A stretch of DNA of 28,719 nt from an uncultured Burkholderiales bacterium (GTDB lineage Bacteria > Pseudomonadota > Gammaproteobacteria > Burkholderiales > Burkholderiaceae). Below are positions 8,366 through 15,666 of this stretch, one piece after another (within the stretch, counting starts at the first letter, position 1; each line of letters begins with the position of its first letter). A model generated the notes under the pieces. It did not search any database. It was not told the DNA's origin and was given only the letters and a program-made list of their open reading frames with translations. The position numbers and the translations under genes were made by a program. The stretch lies in assembly GCA_937891045.1 (NCBI GenBank), contig CALBEV010000159.1, forward strand, positions 1-28,719, given 5' to 3'.

Positions 8366-8387
8366 AATTGGAATCTGACCCCAATTA
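8366..8387 (-). repeat. Right inner repeat copy 3 (inverted)
   Basis: This copy starts AATTGGAATCTGACCCC and is the reverse complement of the core of copies 1 and 2: perfect against copy 1, one mismatch against copy 2. It lies 24 bp before copy 4. The preceding bases GGTAATTGGGTAATTGG look like a small local duplication. Confidence 0.88.
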
Positions 8388-8389
8388 CC

Positions 8390-8416
8390 AAACAATTGGA
8401 ATCTGACCCCAATTAG
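8390..8416 (-). repeat. Right outer repeat copy 4 (inverted terminal repeat)
   Basis: This copy is the perfect 27-bp reverse complement of 7923-7949 and forms the right end of the element. It ends 27 nt before the tsaD start codon, so any tsaD promoter must lie inside the element or in the short remaining gap. Confidence 0.9.
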
Positions 8417-8443
8417 AAATAGGACCCCGCTAAACTCATCCGC

Positions 8444-9502
8444 ATGTGGTTGCTGGGTATTGAATCTTCATGTGATGAGACGGGCGTGGCCTTGGTTCGC
8501 GCCGAGGCCGGCCAAGCCCTGCCACAGCTGGTTGCCCAAGCCCTGCACACCCAAGCCGCTATGCACGAAGCCTATGGCGGCGTGGTGCCCGAGTTGGCCA
8601 GCCGCGACCATGTGCGCCGCGTGTTGCCGCTGATCCGCCAAGTGATGGCGCAAGCCGAACAGCCCTTGAGCGCCATCGATGTCGTGGCCTTCACCCGCGG
8701 ACCGGGTTTGGCCGGGGCTTTGTTGGTGGGTGCGGGCACGGCCTGTGCCTTGGCCGCCAGCCTGGGCAAACCGGTCATGGGCATCCACCATTTAGAAGGG
8801 CATTTGCTGTCGCCTTTTTTAAGTGCCGACCCCCCGACTTTTCCGTTCATCGCCTTGCTGGTCTCGGGCGGCCACACCCAACTCATGCAGGTTGATGCCG
8901 TGGGCCAGTATGAACTTTTGGGCGAAACGATTGACGACGCCGCCGGAGAGGCTTTTGACAAATCTGCCAAATTGCTCGGTTTGGGCTACCCCGGCGGACC
9001 CGCTTTGGCCAAGCTCGCCGCCACTGGCCGCGCCGATGCTTTCGCCTTGCCGCGCCCCTTGTTGCACCAGCCGAATTTGGATTTTTCCTTCGCCGGTTTG
9101 AAAACCGCAGTGTTGACCCAGTGCCAAAAACTGGGTGACGACCTGCCCGCCCACCAAGCCGATTTGGCCGCCTCCACCCAAGCCGCCATCGTCGAGGTGC
9201 TGGTGAAAAAAGCCTTGAAAGCCTTGAAGCAAACTGGCTTGAAACGACTGGTGGTGGCCGGTGGCGTGGGCGCCAACCAAAGCTTGCGATCTCAGTTGCA
9301 ACAGGCTTGCCAAAAGCTGGGTGCGCGGGTGCACTACCCCGAGCCCGAGCTGTGCACCGATAACGGCGCCATGATCGCCATGGCCGCTGCCATGCGCTTG
9401 GGCTCGGGCGTGCAAACCGCCGACAAAAACTATGCCTTTGACGTGCTGCCGCGCTGGCCGCTGGCACAAACCCAACTCGACAAGACCAGCACAGTTTCTT
9501 GA
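8444..9502 (+). CDS. tsaD: tRNA N6-adenosine threonylcarbamoyltransferase
   Basis: TsaD (formerly YgjD/Gcp) transfers the threonylcarbamoyl group from TC-AMP to A37 of tRNAs that read ANN codons, working with TsaB and TsaE in the cytoplasm. At 352 residues it is full length. Family marks are the start [12 protein letters not shown] (about residues 3-14), the metal-binding HLEGH with His116 and His120, the nucleotide loop VSGGHTQL (about 143-150) and the GGVGAN segment near the C-terminus. The best ribosome-binding-like sequence, AGGA at 8421-8424, is 19 nt from the ATG, unusually far. An aminotransferase gene follows after 30 nt on the same strand. tsaB and tsaE are not in the window. Confidence 0.97.
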   Translation: MWLLGIESSCDETGVALVRAEAGQALPQLVAQALHTQAAMHEAYGGVVPELASRDHVRRVLPLIRQVMAQAEQPLSAIDVVAFTRGPGLAGALLVGAGTACALAASLGKPVMGIHHLEGHLLSPFLSADPPTFPFIALLVSGGHTQLMQVDAVGQYELLGETIDDAAGEAFDKSAKLLGLGYPGGPALAKLAATGRADAFALPRPLLHQPNLDFSFAGLKTAVLTQCQKLGDDLPAHQADLAASTQAAIVEVLVKKALKALKQTGLKRLVVAGGVGANQSLRSQLQQACQKLGARVHYPEPELCTDNGAMIAMAAAMRLGSGVQTADKNYAFDVLPRWPLAQTQLDKTSTVS

Positions 9503-9532
9503 AAAAGAGGCTGTCCACATCCCCACAACAGC

Positions 9533-10690
9533 ATGCGCCAAACCATCACCCAATTACAAGCTTCCAAGATCCGTGAAGTTGCCAACGCCGGTTTGGGCCG
9601 CACCGATGTGCTGGCCTTTTGGTTTGGCGAAAGCGACGAGGTGACGCCCGATTTCATTCGGCAAGCGGCCATCGATTCTTTGCAGCAGGGCGAGACCTTT
9701 TACGCCCACAACCTGGGCTTGCCCGAACTGCGCGCCGCCCTGGCCAACACCATGACGCAGCGGCACGGCGCGGTGACGCCCGAGCGCATTGCCGTCACTT
9801 CGGGCGGCGTGAACGGTCTGATGCTGGCCATGCAAGCTTTGGTCAACCCCGGCGACCAGGTGCTGGTGGTGACGCCGGTTTGGCCCAACCTGACCGCGCA
9901 GCCGCTCATTTTGGGGGCGCAGTTGCAAACCCTGGCCTTGCAAGCCGTGAACGGCCGCTGGACCTTGCCCCTGCAACAGCTGCTGAAGTGCATCACCCCC
10001 GCCACCAAGCTTTTGGTGCTCAATTCACCCAATAACCCCACCGGATGGACCTTGAGCCGTGAGGAACAACGCACTTTGTTGGCGCACTGCCGCCAAACCG
10101 GCACTTGGATCTTGGCCGACGAGGTGTATGAAAACCTGTATTACCTGCCCACCAGCAACGCTTGCGCCCCCAGCTTTTTGGACATCTGCACGCCTGATGA
10201 GCGGCTGGTGGTGGCCCACAGTTTTTCCAAAAGCTTCCTCATGACCGGCTGGCGCTTGGGCTGGTTGGTCATGCCCGAGGCCATGACCGCGCACATGGGC
10301 AAGCTGATCGAATTCAACACCTCGTGCGCCAGCACCTTTGTGCAACGCGCCGGGGTGGTGGCTTTGCAACGCGCCTCAGACGTGACGCCCCGGGTGGTGG
10401 CGCATTTGAAGGCCTGCCGCGACACCTTGGTGGGCGAGTTGCAGCAGTTGCCGGGGGTGGAATTGACCACGCCAGACGGCGGCATGTACGCGTTTTTCCA
10501 CCTACAAGGCCACACTGATGACCTGCAAACCGCCAAACGGCTGGTGGCCGAGGCCGGTTTGGGCTTGGCCCCGGGCAGCGCTTTCGCGCCCGAGGCGCAA
10601 GGCTGGCTGCGCTGGTGTTTCGCCTCCAAAGACCTGTCCCGCTTGACGCTTGGGGCCGAGCGGCTGCGGGGATGGTTGGCCAAGCTATAA
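9533..10690 (+). CDS. Pyridoxal phosphate-dependent class I/II aminotransferase
   Basis: This is a 385-residue fold-type I aminotransferase of the aspartate aminotransferase superfamily. The PLP-binding lysine is Lys233 in HSFSKSFLMTGWRLGW. The cofactor-ring aspartate is Asp196 in LADEVYENLYY, and the NSPNNPTG motif at 164-171 holds the conserved Asn. These identify the chemistry (amino group transfer) but not the substrate; related Burkholderiales proteins carry only the generic name. It lies 30 nt after tsaD, which suggests co-transcription. The only AGAGG before the ATG is about 20 nt away, so initiation may depend on coupling or a weak site. The stop codon overlaps a TATAAT hexamer. Confidence 0.9.
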   Translation: MRQTITQLQASKIREVANAGLGRTDVLAFWFGESDEVTPDFIRQAAIDSLQQGETFYAHNLGLPELRAALANTMTQRHGAVTPERIAVTSGGVNGLMLAMQALVNPGDQVLVVTPVWPNLTAQPLILGAQLQTLALQAVNGRWTLPLQQLLKCITPATKLLVLNSPNNPTGWTLSREEQRTLLAHCRQTGTWILADEVYENLYYLPTSNACAPSFLDICTPDERLVVAHSFSKSFLMTGWRLGWLVMPEAMTAHMGKLIEFNTSCASTFVQRAGVVALQRASDVTPRVVAHLKACRDTLVGELQQLPGVELTTPDGGMYAFFHLQGHTDDLQTAKRLVAEAGLGLAPGSAFAPEAQGWLRWCFASKDLSRLTLGAERLRGWLAKL

Positions 10691-10691
10691 T
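10686..10691 (+). promoter_or_regulatory. Possible -10 box upstream of rpsO
   Basis: A perfect TATAAT overlaps the aminotransferase stop codon, 86 nt before the rpsO start. At the expected distance upstream there is no recognisable -35 and no TG extension, so this is only a candidate. It would give an rpsO leader of roughly 80 nt. Confidence 0.35.
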
Positions 10692-10777
10692 CATTAGGCT
10701 TTGGGCTTGTAGGCCTGAAGTTCACGCCATCTGGCATTTCCGGCTGTTGGCGCATGTCAAATTTTTTGGAAAACATC

Positions 10778-11041
10778 ATGACCACCTTAAACAAAGCAGA
10801 CGTCGTCAAGGCCAATGCACGTTCGGCCAACGATACAGGCAGCCCCGAAGTGCAAGTCGCCATCCTGACGGCTCGCATCAATGAACTGACCCCCCACTTC
10901 AAAACCCACGCCAAAGACCACCACGGTCGCCGTGGCTTGTTGCGCATGGTCAGCCGTCGACGCAAATTGCTCGACTACCTCAAATCCAAAGACGCCGAGC
11001 GCTACACCGCGCTGATCGCCAAATTGGGTTTGCGCAAGTAA
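10778..11041 (+). CDS. rpsO: 30S ribosomal protein S15
   Basis: S15 binds the central domain of 16S rRNA early in 30S assembly and helps form the bridge to the 50S subunit. The 87-residue product includes the family signature around [26 protein letters not shown] and ends LIAKLGLRK. An in-frame ATG exists at 10754, but it would add eight residues not found in the family. The ATG at 10778 has GGA at 10768-10770 at suitable spacing and gives the normal length. pnp follows, as in many proteobacteria. S15 represses its own mRNA in several bacteria; the leader here has a possible small stem (CGCCA 10725-10729 with TGGCG 10748-10752), but its role is unproven. Confidence 0.96.
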   Translation: MTTLNKADVVKANARSANDTGSPEVQVAILTARINELTPHFKTHAKDHHGRRGLLRMVSRRRKLLDYLKSKDAERYTALIAKLGLRK

Positions 11042-11059
11042 CACCCCGCACCCATGCCC

Positions 11060-11091
11060 AACGCCTGAGTCTGTTCATTCACTCAGGCGTT
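11060..11091 (+). terminator. Strong hairpin after rpsO, lacking a T-run
   Basis: An 11-bp perfect stem, AACGCCTGAGT (11060-11070) with ACTCAGGCGTT (11081-11091), closes a 10-nt loop 19 nt after the rpsO stop. No run of T follows (next bases CATGCATGG). It may be a weak terminator or a 3'-end stabilising and processing element between rpsO and pnp. Confidence 0.6.
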
Positions 11092-11143
11092 CATGCATGG
11101 GGCAGGGCCATCGCAAAGCTGCTGACTCGGTTCGAAGCTGTGT

Positions 11144-11178
11144 CATTCCAAAAAAAGCTGCTGCATTTTTCTGGAATG
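11144..11178 (+). promoter_or_regulatory. Hairpin in the pnp leader
   Basis: CATTCCA (11144-11150) pairs with TGGAATG (11172-11178). The stem can extend by five A-T pairs (A-run from 11151 with T-run 11166-11170, one bulged C), giving a stem of about 12 bp about 75 nt before the pnp start. In enteric bacteria a leader stem cut by RNase III lets PNPase repress its own mRNA. Position and shape here suggest an analogous element; that role is inferred. Confidence 0.45.
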
Positions 11179-11252
11179 GCATCGTTTACTGACAGTGACT
11201 TTGGGCTCTGGTGAAGTGGCCCGCACTTCCCGATTTCCACAAGGAACCAAAC

Positions 11253-13400
11253 ATGTCTATATTTAACAAAATCACCAAAACATTTCAGTGGGGCCAACAC
11301 ACGGTCACCCTGGAAACTGGCGAAATCGCTCGCCAAGCCAGCGGCGCTGTGCTGGTCAACATCGATGACACCGTGGTGCTTGCCACCATCGTCGGCTCCA
11401 AAATCGCCAAAGCCGGCCAAGACTTCTTCCCCTTGACCGTCGATTACATCGAGAAAACCTATGCCGCCGGCAAGATTCCTGGCAGCTTCTTCAAACGCGA
11501 AGCCAAGCCCAGCGAACTCGAGACCCTGACCAGCCGTTTGATCGACCGCCCCATTCGCCCTTTGTTCCCCGAAGGCTTCTACAACGACGTGCATGTGGTC
11601 ATCCACACCGTGTCCTTGAACCCTGAAGTGGATGCCGACATCGCCGCCATGATTGGCACCTCGGCTGCCTTGGCCATTTCTGGCATTCCATTCAACGGCC
11701 CCATCGGCGCCGCCCGCGTGGGCTACATCAACGGCGAATACGTGTTGAACCCCGGCCAAACCCAGCGCAAAGACAGCGTCATGGACTTGGTGGTGGCAGG
11801 CACCGAAACCGCTGTGCTGATGGTCGAGTCTGAAGCCCAACAACTGTCAGAAGAAATCATGCTGGGTGCTGTGGTGTTTGGCCACGAGCAAAGCCGTGTG
11901 GCCATCAACGCCATCCACGAACTGGTGCGCGACGCAGGCAAGCCTGTGTGGGACTGGACAGCACCTGCCAAAGACGAACCCCTGATTGCCAAAGTGGCTG
12001 CACTGGCCGACGACAAATTGGGTGCGGCTTACCAAATCCGCAACAAACAAAGCCGCACCCAAGCGTGCCGCGAAGCCTACGCTGCCGTCATGGCTGGCCT
12101 GAAAGCCGATGGCGTCGAATTCGACGGCGTCAAAGTGGAAAACATGTTGTTTGACATCGAAGCGCGTATTGTGCGCAGCCAAATTTTGGCTGGCGAGCCC
12201 CGCATCGACGGTCGCGACACCCGCACCGTGCGCCCCATTGAAATCCGCAACGGCGTGCTGCCCCGCACCCACGGCTCCGCCTTGTTCACACGCGGCGAAA
12301 CACAAGCCTTGGTCATCACCACTTTGGGCACCGAGCGCGATGCACAACGCATCGACGCTTTGGCCGGTGAGTTCGAAGACCGCTTCATGTTCCACTACAA
12401 CATGCCTCCGTTCGCCACCGGCGAAGTCGGTCGCATGGGTAGCACCAAACGCCGCGAAGTCGGCCACGGTCGCTTGGCCAAACGCGCTTTGGCCGCTTGC
12501 TTGCCGTCCAAAGAAGAGTTCCCCTACACCTTGCGTGTGGTCTCTGAAATCACCGAGTCCAACGGCTCATCGTCCATGGCTTCTGTGTGTGGCGGCTGCT
12601 TGTCCATGATGGACGCTGGTGTGCCCATGAAAGCGCACGTGGCCGGTATCGCCATGGGCCTCATCAAAGACGGCAACCGTTTCGCGGTGCTCACAGACAT
12701 CTTGGGCGACGAAGATCATTTGGGCGACATGGACTTCAAAGTGGCCGGTACCACCAACGGCATCACCGCTTTGCAAATGGACATCAAAATCCAAGGCATC
12801 ACCCAAGAGATCATGCAAGTCGCTTTGGCCCAAGCCAAAGAAGCCCGCATGCACATCCTGGGCAAAATGCAAGACGCCATGGGCGAAGCCAATACCGAAA
12901 TCAGCAGCTTCGCACCCAAGCTCTACACCATGAAGATCAATCCGGACAAAATCCGTGACGTGATCGGCAAAGGCGGCTCGGTCATCCGTGCCCTGACCGA
13001 AGAAACCGGTTGCCAAATCAACATCGAAGAAGACGGCACCATCACCATCGCCGCCACCGACGGTGCCAAGGCCGAAGAAGCTAAACGCCGCATCTCCGAA
13101 ATCACCGCCGAAGTGGAAATCGGCAAGGTCTACGAAGGCCCGATCACCAAAATTTTGGACTTCGGCGCCCTGGTCAACCTGCTGCCTGGCAAAGATGGTT
13201 TGTTGCACATCAGCCAAATCAGCCACGAGCGCATCGCCAAGGTCACCGACGTGTTGGCCGAAGGTCAGATCGTGCGTGTCAAGGTGTTGGAAACCGACGA
13301 AAAAGGCCGCATCAAGCTGTCCATGAAAGCCTTGTTGGACCGTCCTGAAGCGCATGCCCAGTCGCACCAAGAGCACGACCAAGCGCCCCACCAAGACTAA
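11253..13400 (+). CDS. pnp: Polyribonucleotide nucleotidyltransferase (PNPase)
   Basis: PNPase degrades RNA 3' to 5' by phosphorolysis and is a degradosome component. It is a trimer with two RNase PH-like domains, a KH domain and an S1 domain. The 715-residue product shows all of these: first PH domain about 10-230, second about 320-545 with the catalytic aspartates of DEDHLGDMD at residues 486 and 492 (same numbering as E. coli), KH motif GKGG at 572-575, and S1 domain about 622-690 starting [11 protein letters not shown]. The start at 11253 ([15 protein letters not shown]) has AAGGAA at 11241-11246; an upstream in-frame ATG at 11211 adds a non-conserved 14-residue extension. It follows rpsO and precedes tpiA by 4 nt. 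Confidence 0.98.
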   Translation: MSIFNKITKTFQWGQHTVTLETGEIARQASGAVLVNIDDTVVLATIVGSKIAKAGQDFFPLTVDYIEKTYAAGKIPGSFFKREAKPSELETLTSRLIDRPIRPLFPEGFYNDVHVVIHTVSLNPEVDADIAAMIGTSAALAISGIPFNGPIGAARVGYINGEYVLNPGQTQRKDSVMDLVVAGTETAVLMVESEAQQLSEEIMLGAVVFGHEQSRVAINAIHELVRDAGKPVWDWTAPAKDEPLIAKVAALADDKLGAAYQIRNKQSRTQACREAYAAVMAGLKADGVEFDGVKVENMLFDIEARIVRSQILAGEPRIDGRDTRTVRPIEIRNGVLPRTHGSALFTRGETQALVITTLGTERDAQRIDALAGEFEDRFMFHYNMPPFATGEVGRMGSTKRREVGHGRLAKRALAACLPSKEEFPYTLRVVSEITESNGSSSMASVCGGCLSMMDAGVPMKAHVAGIAMGLIKDGNRFAVLTDILGDEDHLGDMDFKVAGTTNGITALQMDIKIQGITQEIMQVALAQAKEARMHILGKMQDAMGEANTEISSFAPKLYTMKINPDKIRDVIGKGGSVIRALTEETGCQINIEEDGTITIAATDGAKAEEAKRRISEITAEVEIGKVYEGPITKILDFGALVNLLPGKDGLLHISQISHERIAKVTDVLAEGQIVRVKVLETDEKGRIKLSMKALLDRPEAHAQSHQEHDQAPHQD

Positions 13401-13404
13401 ATCC

Positions 13405-14148
13405 ATGATGCGCAAACTGATTGTGGGCAACTGGAAAATGAATGGCAGCCTGGCTGCCAATCAGGACCTGTTGCACGCCGTCAGTGCGGGTTTGGCAGGC
13501 GCTGCTTGCCAAGTGGCGGTGTGTGTGCCTGCGCCGTATTTGGCGCAAGCCCAACAAGCCGCTGCCCATGGTTTGCTCACGGGCGCACAAGATGTTTCTG
13601 GCCACGAGCAAGGTGCTTTCACCGGCGAGGTGTCGGCTGCCATGTTGCGCGAGTTTGGTGTGCGTTTTGCCATCGTCGGTCACTCCGAGCGTCGCCAATA
13701 CCACGGTGAAACCGATGCCGACGTCGCCACCAAAGCGCAACGCGCCTTGGCCGCGGGCATCACGCCCATTGTGTGTGTCGGGGAAACCTTGGCCGAGCGC
13801 GAAGCAGGGCAAACGCAAGCCGTGGTCAAGCGCCAATTGGCGGCGGTCATTCAAACCAACGGGCACTGCATCAGCGAAATCGTGGTGGCTTATGAGCCCG
13901 TGTGGGCCATTGGCACAGGCCAAACCGCCACCCCCGAACAAGCGCAAGCGGTGCATGCTTTGTTGCGTGCCCAGTTGGCTGCGGCCACGGCCCACCCCGA
14001 GCGCATTGCCTTGTTGTACGGCGGCAGCATGAACGCTGCCAACGCTGCCAGCTTGCTGGCGCAAAACGATATTGATGGTGGTTTGATTGGGGGTGCCTCC
14101 CTCAAAGCCACCGATTTTTTGACCATTGTTGCTGCGGCCTCGCACTGA
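13405..14148 (+). CDS. tpiA: Triosephosphate isomerase
   Basis: This glycolytic enzyme interconverts dihydroxyacetone phosphate and glyceraldehyde 3-phosphate as a dimer with a TIM-barrel fold. Catalytic residues are all present: Lys11 in GNWKMNG, His93 in GHSERR and Glu164 in [11 protein letters not shown]. The phosphate loop LLYGGSMN is near the C-terminus. The length is 247 residues. ATG codons at 13405 and 13408 are adjacent and both fit. No clear ribosome binding site is seen, and pnp ends only 4 nt upstream, so re-initiation or coupling is likely. secG follows after 16 nt, a neighbour order that recurs in many proteobacteria. Confidence 0.97.
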   Translation: MMRKLIVGNWKMNGSLAANQDLLHAVSAGLAGAACQVAVCVPAPYLAQAQQAAAHGLLTGAQDVSGHEQGAFTGEVSAAMLREFGVRFAIVGHSERRQYHGETDADVATKAQRALAAGITPIVCVGETLAEREAGQTQAVVKRQLAAVIQTNGHCISEIVVAYEPVWAIGTGQTATPEQAQAVHALLRAQLAAATAHPERIALLYGGSMNAANAASLLAQNDIDGGLIGGASLKATDFLTIVAAASH

Positions 14149-14164
14149 CATCCACGGAGTTCCC

Positions 14165-14611
14165 ATGAGCACGCTTCTGAATTTATTGTTGTTGGTCCAA
14201 GTCCTGACAGCTTTGGGCATGATTGGCCTCATCTTGGTTCAACACGGCAAAGGTGCCGACATGGGCGCCGCCTTTGGCAGCGGCACATCCGGCAGTTTGT
14301 TCGGTGCCACGGGGGGCGCCAACTTTTTGTCCCGCACCACCTCGGTGCTGGCCGCCATCTTTTTTGTCACTACCTTGGCCTTGGCGTACTTCGGCAACTT
14401 GCGCCCCGAGTCTGCTGGCAGTGTGCTTGAAGCCGTGCCCGCCAGCGCTGTTCCCCCGCCCGTGAGTGACAGCATCCCTGGTGTCAATCCAGCCGCTAAC
14501 AGCGTTTCAGCAACCCCAGCAACTCCCGCGCCTGCCAGCAATGCAGTCCCTCCTGCCGTGCCCGCTCCCGTGGCACCTGCAAGCCCTGCCAATCAAATCC
14601 CTGGGAATTGA
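14165..14611 (+). CDS. secG: Preprotein translocase subunit SecG
   Basis: SecG is the small inner-membrane subunit that assists SecYEG-mediated protein export. Two membrane segments are visible (about residues 3-22 and 54-74), joined by the glycine-rich loop HGKGADMGAAFGSGTSGSLFG, the family's most conserved part. The start at 14165 has GGAG at 14156-14159; an in-frame ATG at 14126 lies inside tpiA and is not supported. At 148 residues it is longer than E. coli SecG (110): from about residue 85 on it is a low-complexity Ala/Pro/Ser/Val tail. Such tails are common in betaproteobacterial SecG proteins. Confidence 0.95.
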   Translation: MSTLLNLLLLVQVLTALGMIGLILVQHGKGADMGAAFGSGTSGSLFGATGGANFLSRTTSVLAAIFFVTTLALAYFGNLRPESAGSVLEAVPASAVPPPVSDSIPGVNPAANSVSATPATPAPASNAVPPAVPAPVAPASPANQIPGN

Positions 14612-14721
14612 TTTCTCCTCTGGAAAATCGATTCTTCAGAGCAGGATGGGCGTGATTTAAGGTTAAGATGGATGGCTCTCTGGGGTGCGACGACAGTGCG
14701 TGCCAAGGGGGGTCAAGACCT

Positions 14722-14806
14722 GCCGTCGTGGTGAAATTGGTAGACACGCTATCTTGAGGGGGTAGTGGCGAAAGCTGTGCGAGTTCGAGTCTCGCCGACG
14801 GCACCA
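14722..14806 (+). tRNA. tRNA-Leu (anticodon GAG)
   Basis: The complete cloverleaf can be drawn. Acceptor stem GCCGTCG (14722-14728) pairs with CGACGGC (14796-14802), followed by A and a genome-encoded CCA at 14804-14806. The D-arm is of the GTGGTGAAATTGGTAGACAC type seen in leucine tRNAs. The anticodon stem is CTATC/GGTAG with one T-G pair and loop TTGAGGG, anticodon GAG at 14756-14758 (reads CUC and CUU). A class II long variable arm is present, and the T-arm is GCGAG-TTCGAGT-CTCGC. Only 16 nt separate the CCA end from the nuoA start, so the tRNA may be processed from the leader of the nuo transcript. Confidence 0.98.
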
Positions 14807-14822
14807 TCAAAACGAGAATCAC

Positions 14823-15182
14823 ATGAGCCTTGAGCAGTACCTGCCCGTCCTTTTATTCATCCTGGTTGGCTTGGCTGTCGGTGTCGCGCCGCAGCTCATT
14901 GGTTATTTGTTGGGCCCTCAAAAACCAGATGCTGAAAAAAATGCCCCCTATGAATGCGGCTTCGAAGCCTTCGAAGACGCCCGCATCAAATTCGACGTGC
15001 GCTACTACCTGGTCGCTATTTTGTTCATTCTTTTTGACCTCGAAATCGCGTTTTTATTTCCTTGGGCGGTGTCGCTCAATGAAATTGGTTTCACCGGCTT
15101 CATCGCCATGATGATTTTTTTGGGCATTTTGGTCGTGGGCTTTGTCTACGAATGGAAAAAAGGCGCCCTCGATTGGGAATGA
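14823..15182 (+). CDS. nuoA: NADH-quinone oxidoreductase subunit A
   Basis: NuoA is a small inner-membrane subunit of complex I near the quinone cavity. Its 119 residues contain three membrane helices (about 7-29, 62-82 and 88-109) and the conserved loop [23 protein letters not shown], whose cysteine is the active/deactive-state Cys in mitochondrial ND3. GAGA at 14814-14817 serves as ribosome binding site. It is the first gene of the nuo operon, directly after tRNA-Leu, and nuoB follows after 3 nt. Confidence 0.97.
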   Translation: MSLEQYLPVLLFILVGLAVGVAPQLIGYLLGPQKPDAEKNAPYECGFEAFEDARIKFDVRYYLVAILFILFDLEIAFLFPWAVSLNEIGFTGFIAMMIFLGILVVGFVYEWKKGALDWE

Positions 15183-15185
15183 ACC

Positions 15186-15662
15186 ATGTCACTTGAAGGC
15201 GTTTTCAAAGAAGGCTTCATCACCACGTCCTATGACTCGGTGGTCAATTGGGCCAAAACCGGTTCCTTGTGGCCCATGACCTTTGGTCTGGCCTGCTGCG
15301 CGGTGGAAATGATGCATGCCGGTGCGTCCCGCTACGACATCGACCGTTTTGGCATGTTGTTTCGCCCCAGCCCACGTCAATCCGATTTGATGATCGTGGC
15401 CGGTACCTTGTGCAACAAAATGGCGCCTGCCTTGCGCAAGGTTTACGACCAAATGGCCGAGCCACGTTGGGTGCTGTCCATGGGTTCATGCGCCAACGGC
15501 GGCGGCTACTACCACTACAGCTATTCGGTGGTGCGCGGCTGTGACCGCATCGTGCCGGTGGATGTTTACGTGCCGGGCTGCCCACCCACAGCCGAGGCCT
15601 TGCTCTACGGCATCTTGCAATTGCAAAACAAAATCCGCCGCGAAAACACGATCGCCCGTTGA
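15186..15662 (+). CDS. nuoB: NADH-quinone oxidoreductase subunit B
   Basis: NuoB carries the terminal [4Fe-4S] cluster N2, which passes electrons to quinone in the peripheral arm of complex I. All four ligands are visible in 158 residues: the tandem Cys37-Cys38 (LACCAVEMM), Cys102 ([12 protein letters not shown]) and Cys132 ([11 protein letters not shown]). The N-terminal amphipathic segment starting [15 protein letters not shown] is typical of betaproteobacterial NuoB. It sits between nuoA (3-nt gap) and nuoC (4-nt gap). Confidence 0.98.
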   Translation: MSLEGVFKEGFITTSYDSVVNWAKTGSLWPMTFGLACCAVEMMHAGASRYDIDRFGMLFRPSPRQSDLMIVAGTLCNKMAPALRKVYDQMAEPRWVLSMGSCANGGGYYHYSYSVVRGCDRIVPVDVYVPGCPPTAEALLYGILQLQNKIRRENTIAR

Positions 15663-15666
15663 AGCC

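Larger units (their letters stand above)
7923..8416. mobile_element. MITE-like non-autonomous element with nested inverted repeats
   Basis: The ends form a perfect 27-bp inverted repeat: 7923-7949 against 8390-8416. A second copy of the same repeat sits just inside each end (7972-7997 and 8366-8387), inverted relative to each other with one mismatch over 22 nt. Each repeat is itself a small hairpin, AATTGG-9 nt-CCAATT, containing GGGGTCAG. The 494-bp body has several internal palindromes and two T-run hairpins and no transposase-length reading frame. No clear target-site duplication flanks the ends. These traits fit a miniature element or a REP/BIME-like array moved by a transposase elsewhere. 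A link to IS200-type or RAYT transposases is inference, based on the hairpin ends and lack of duplication. Confidence 0.68.
7877..8443. other. Divergent intergenic region between ybiB and tsaD
   Basis: This 567-nt stretch separates the leftward and rightward gene blocks and is the only gap over 300 nt in the window. It contains no convincing gene. Nearly all of it (7923-8416) is an inverted-repeat element, described separately. Only about 46 nt on the ybiB side and 27 nt on the tsaD side lie outside the element. I see no strong sigma-70 promoter with both boxes. Isolated -10-like hexamers are TATGAT at 8311-8316 and TAAACT at 8431-8436, neither with a good -35. Three short minus- or plus-strand open frames of 61-75 codons occur inside but resemble nothing I recognise. 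Confidence 0.85.

Noticed and set aside
8185..8412. 75-codon minus-strand frame starting in the right-hand repeat
   Set aside because: It begins inside the repeat and reads through palindromic DNA. It has no ribosome binding site that I can see and no recognisable product.
7923..8416. Repeat cluster considered as a small CRISPR array
   Set aside because: There are only four copies, in two opposite orientations, with unequal spacing (48 bp and 24 bp offsets) and a large unrelated core. No cas genes are present.
11211..11252. N-terminal extension of pnp from the ATG at 11211
   Set aside because: The 14 extra residues are not part of PNPase, and the ATG at 11253 has a well-placed AAGGAA.
12567..13460. 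A 297-codon minus-strand frame across the end of pnp
   Set aside because: It is antisense to the PNPase catalytic, KH and S1 domains, and its Phe/Gly/Asp/His-rich translation has no recognisable motifs.
14612..14721. Search for a promoter and a terminator between secG and tRNA-Leu
   Set aside because: A weak stem CTCTG/CAGAG (14618-14641) has no T-run, and the -10-like TAAGAT (14664-14669) has no matching -35. Neither is strong enough to list.
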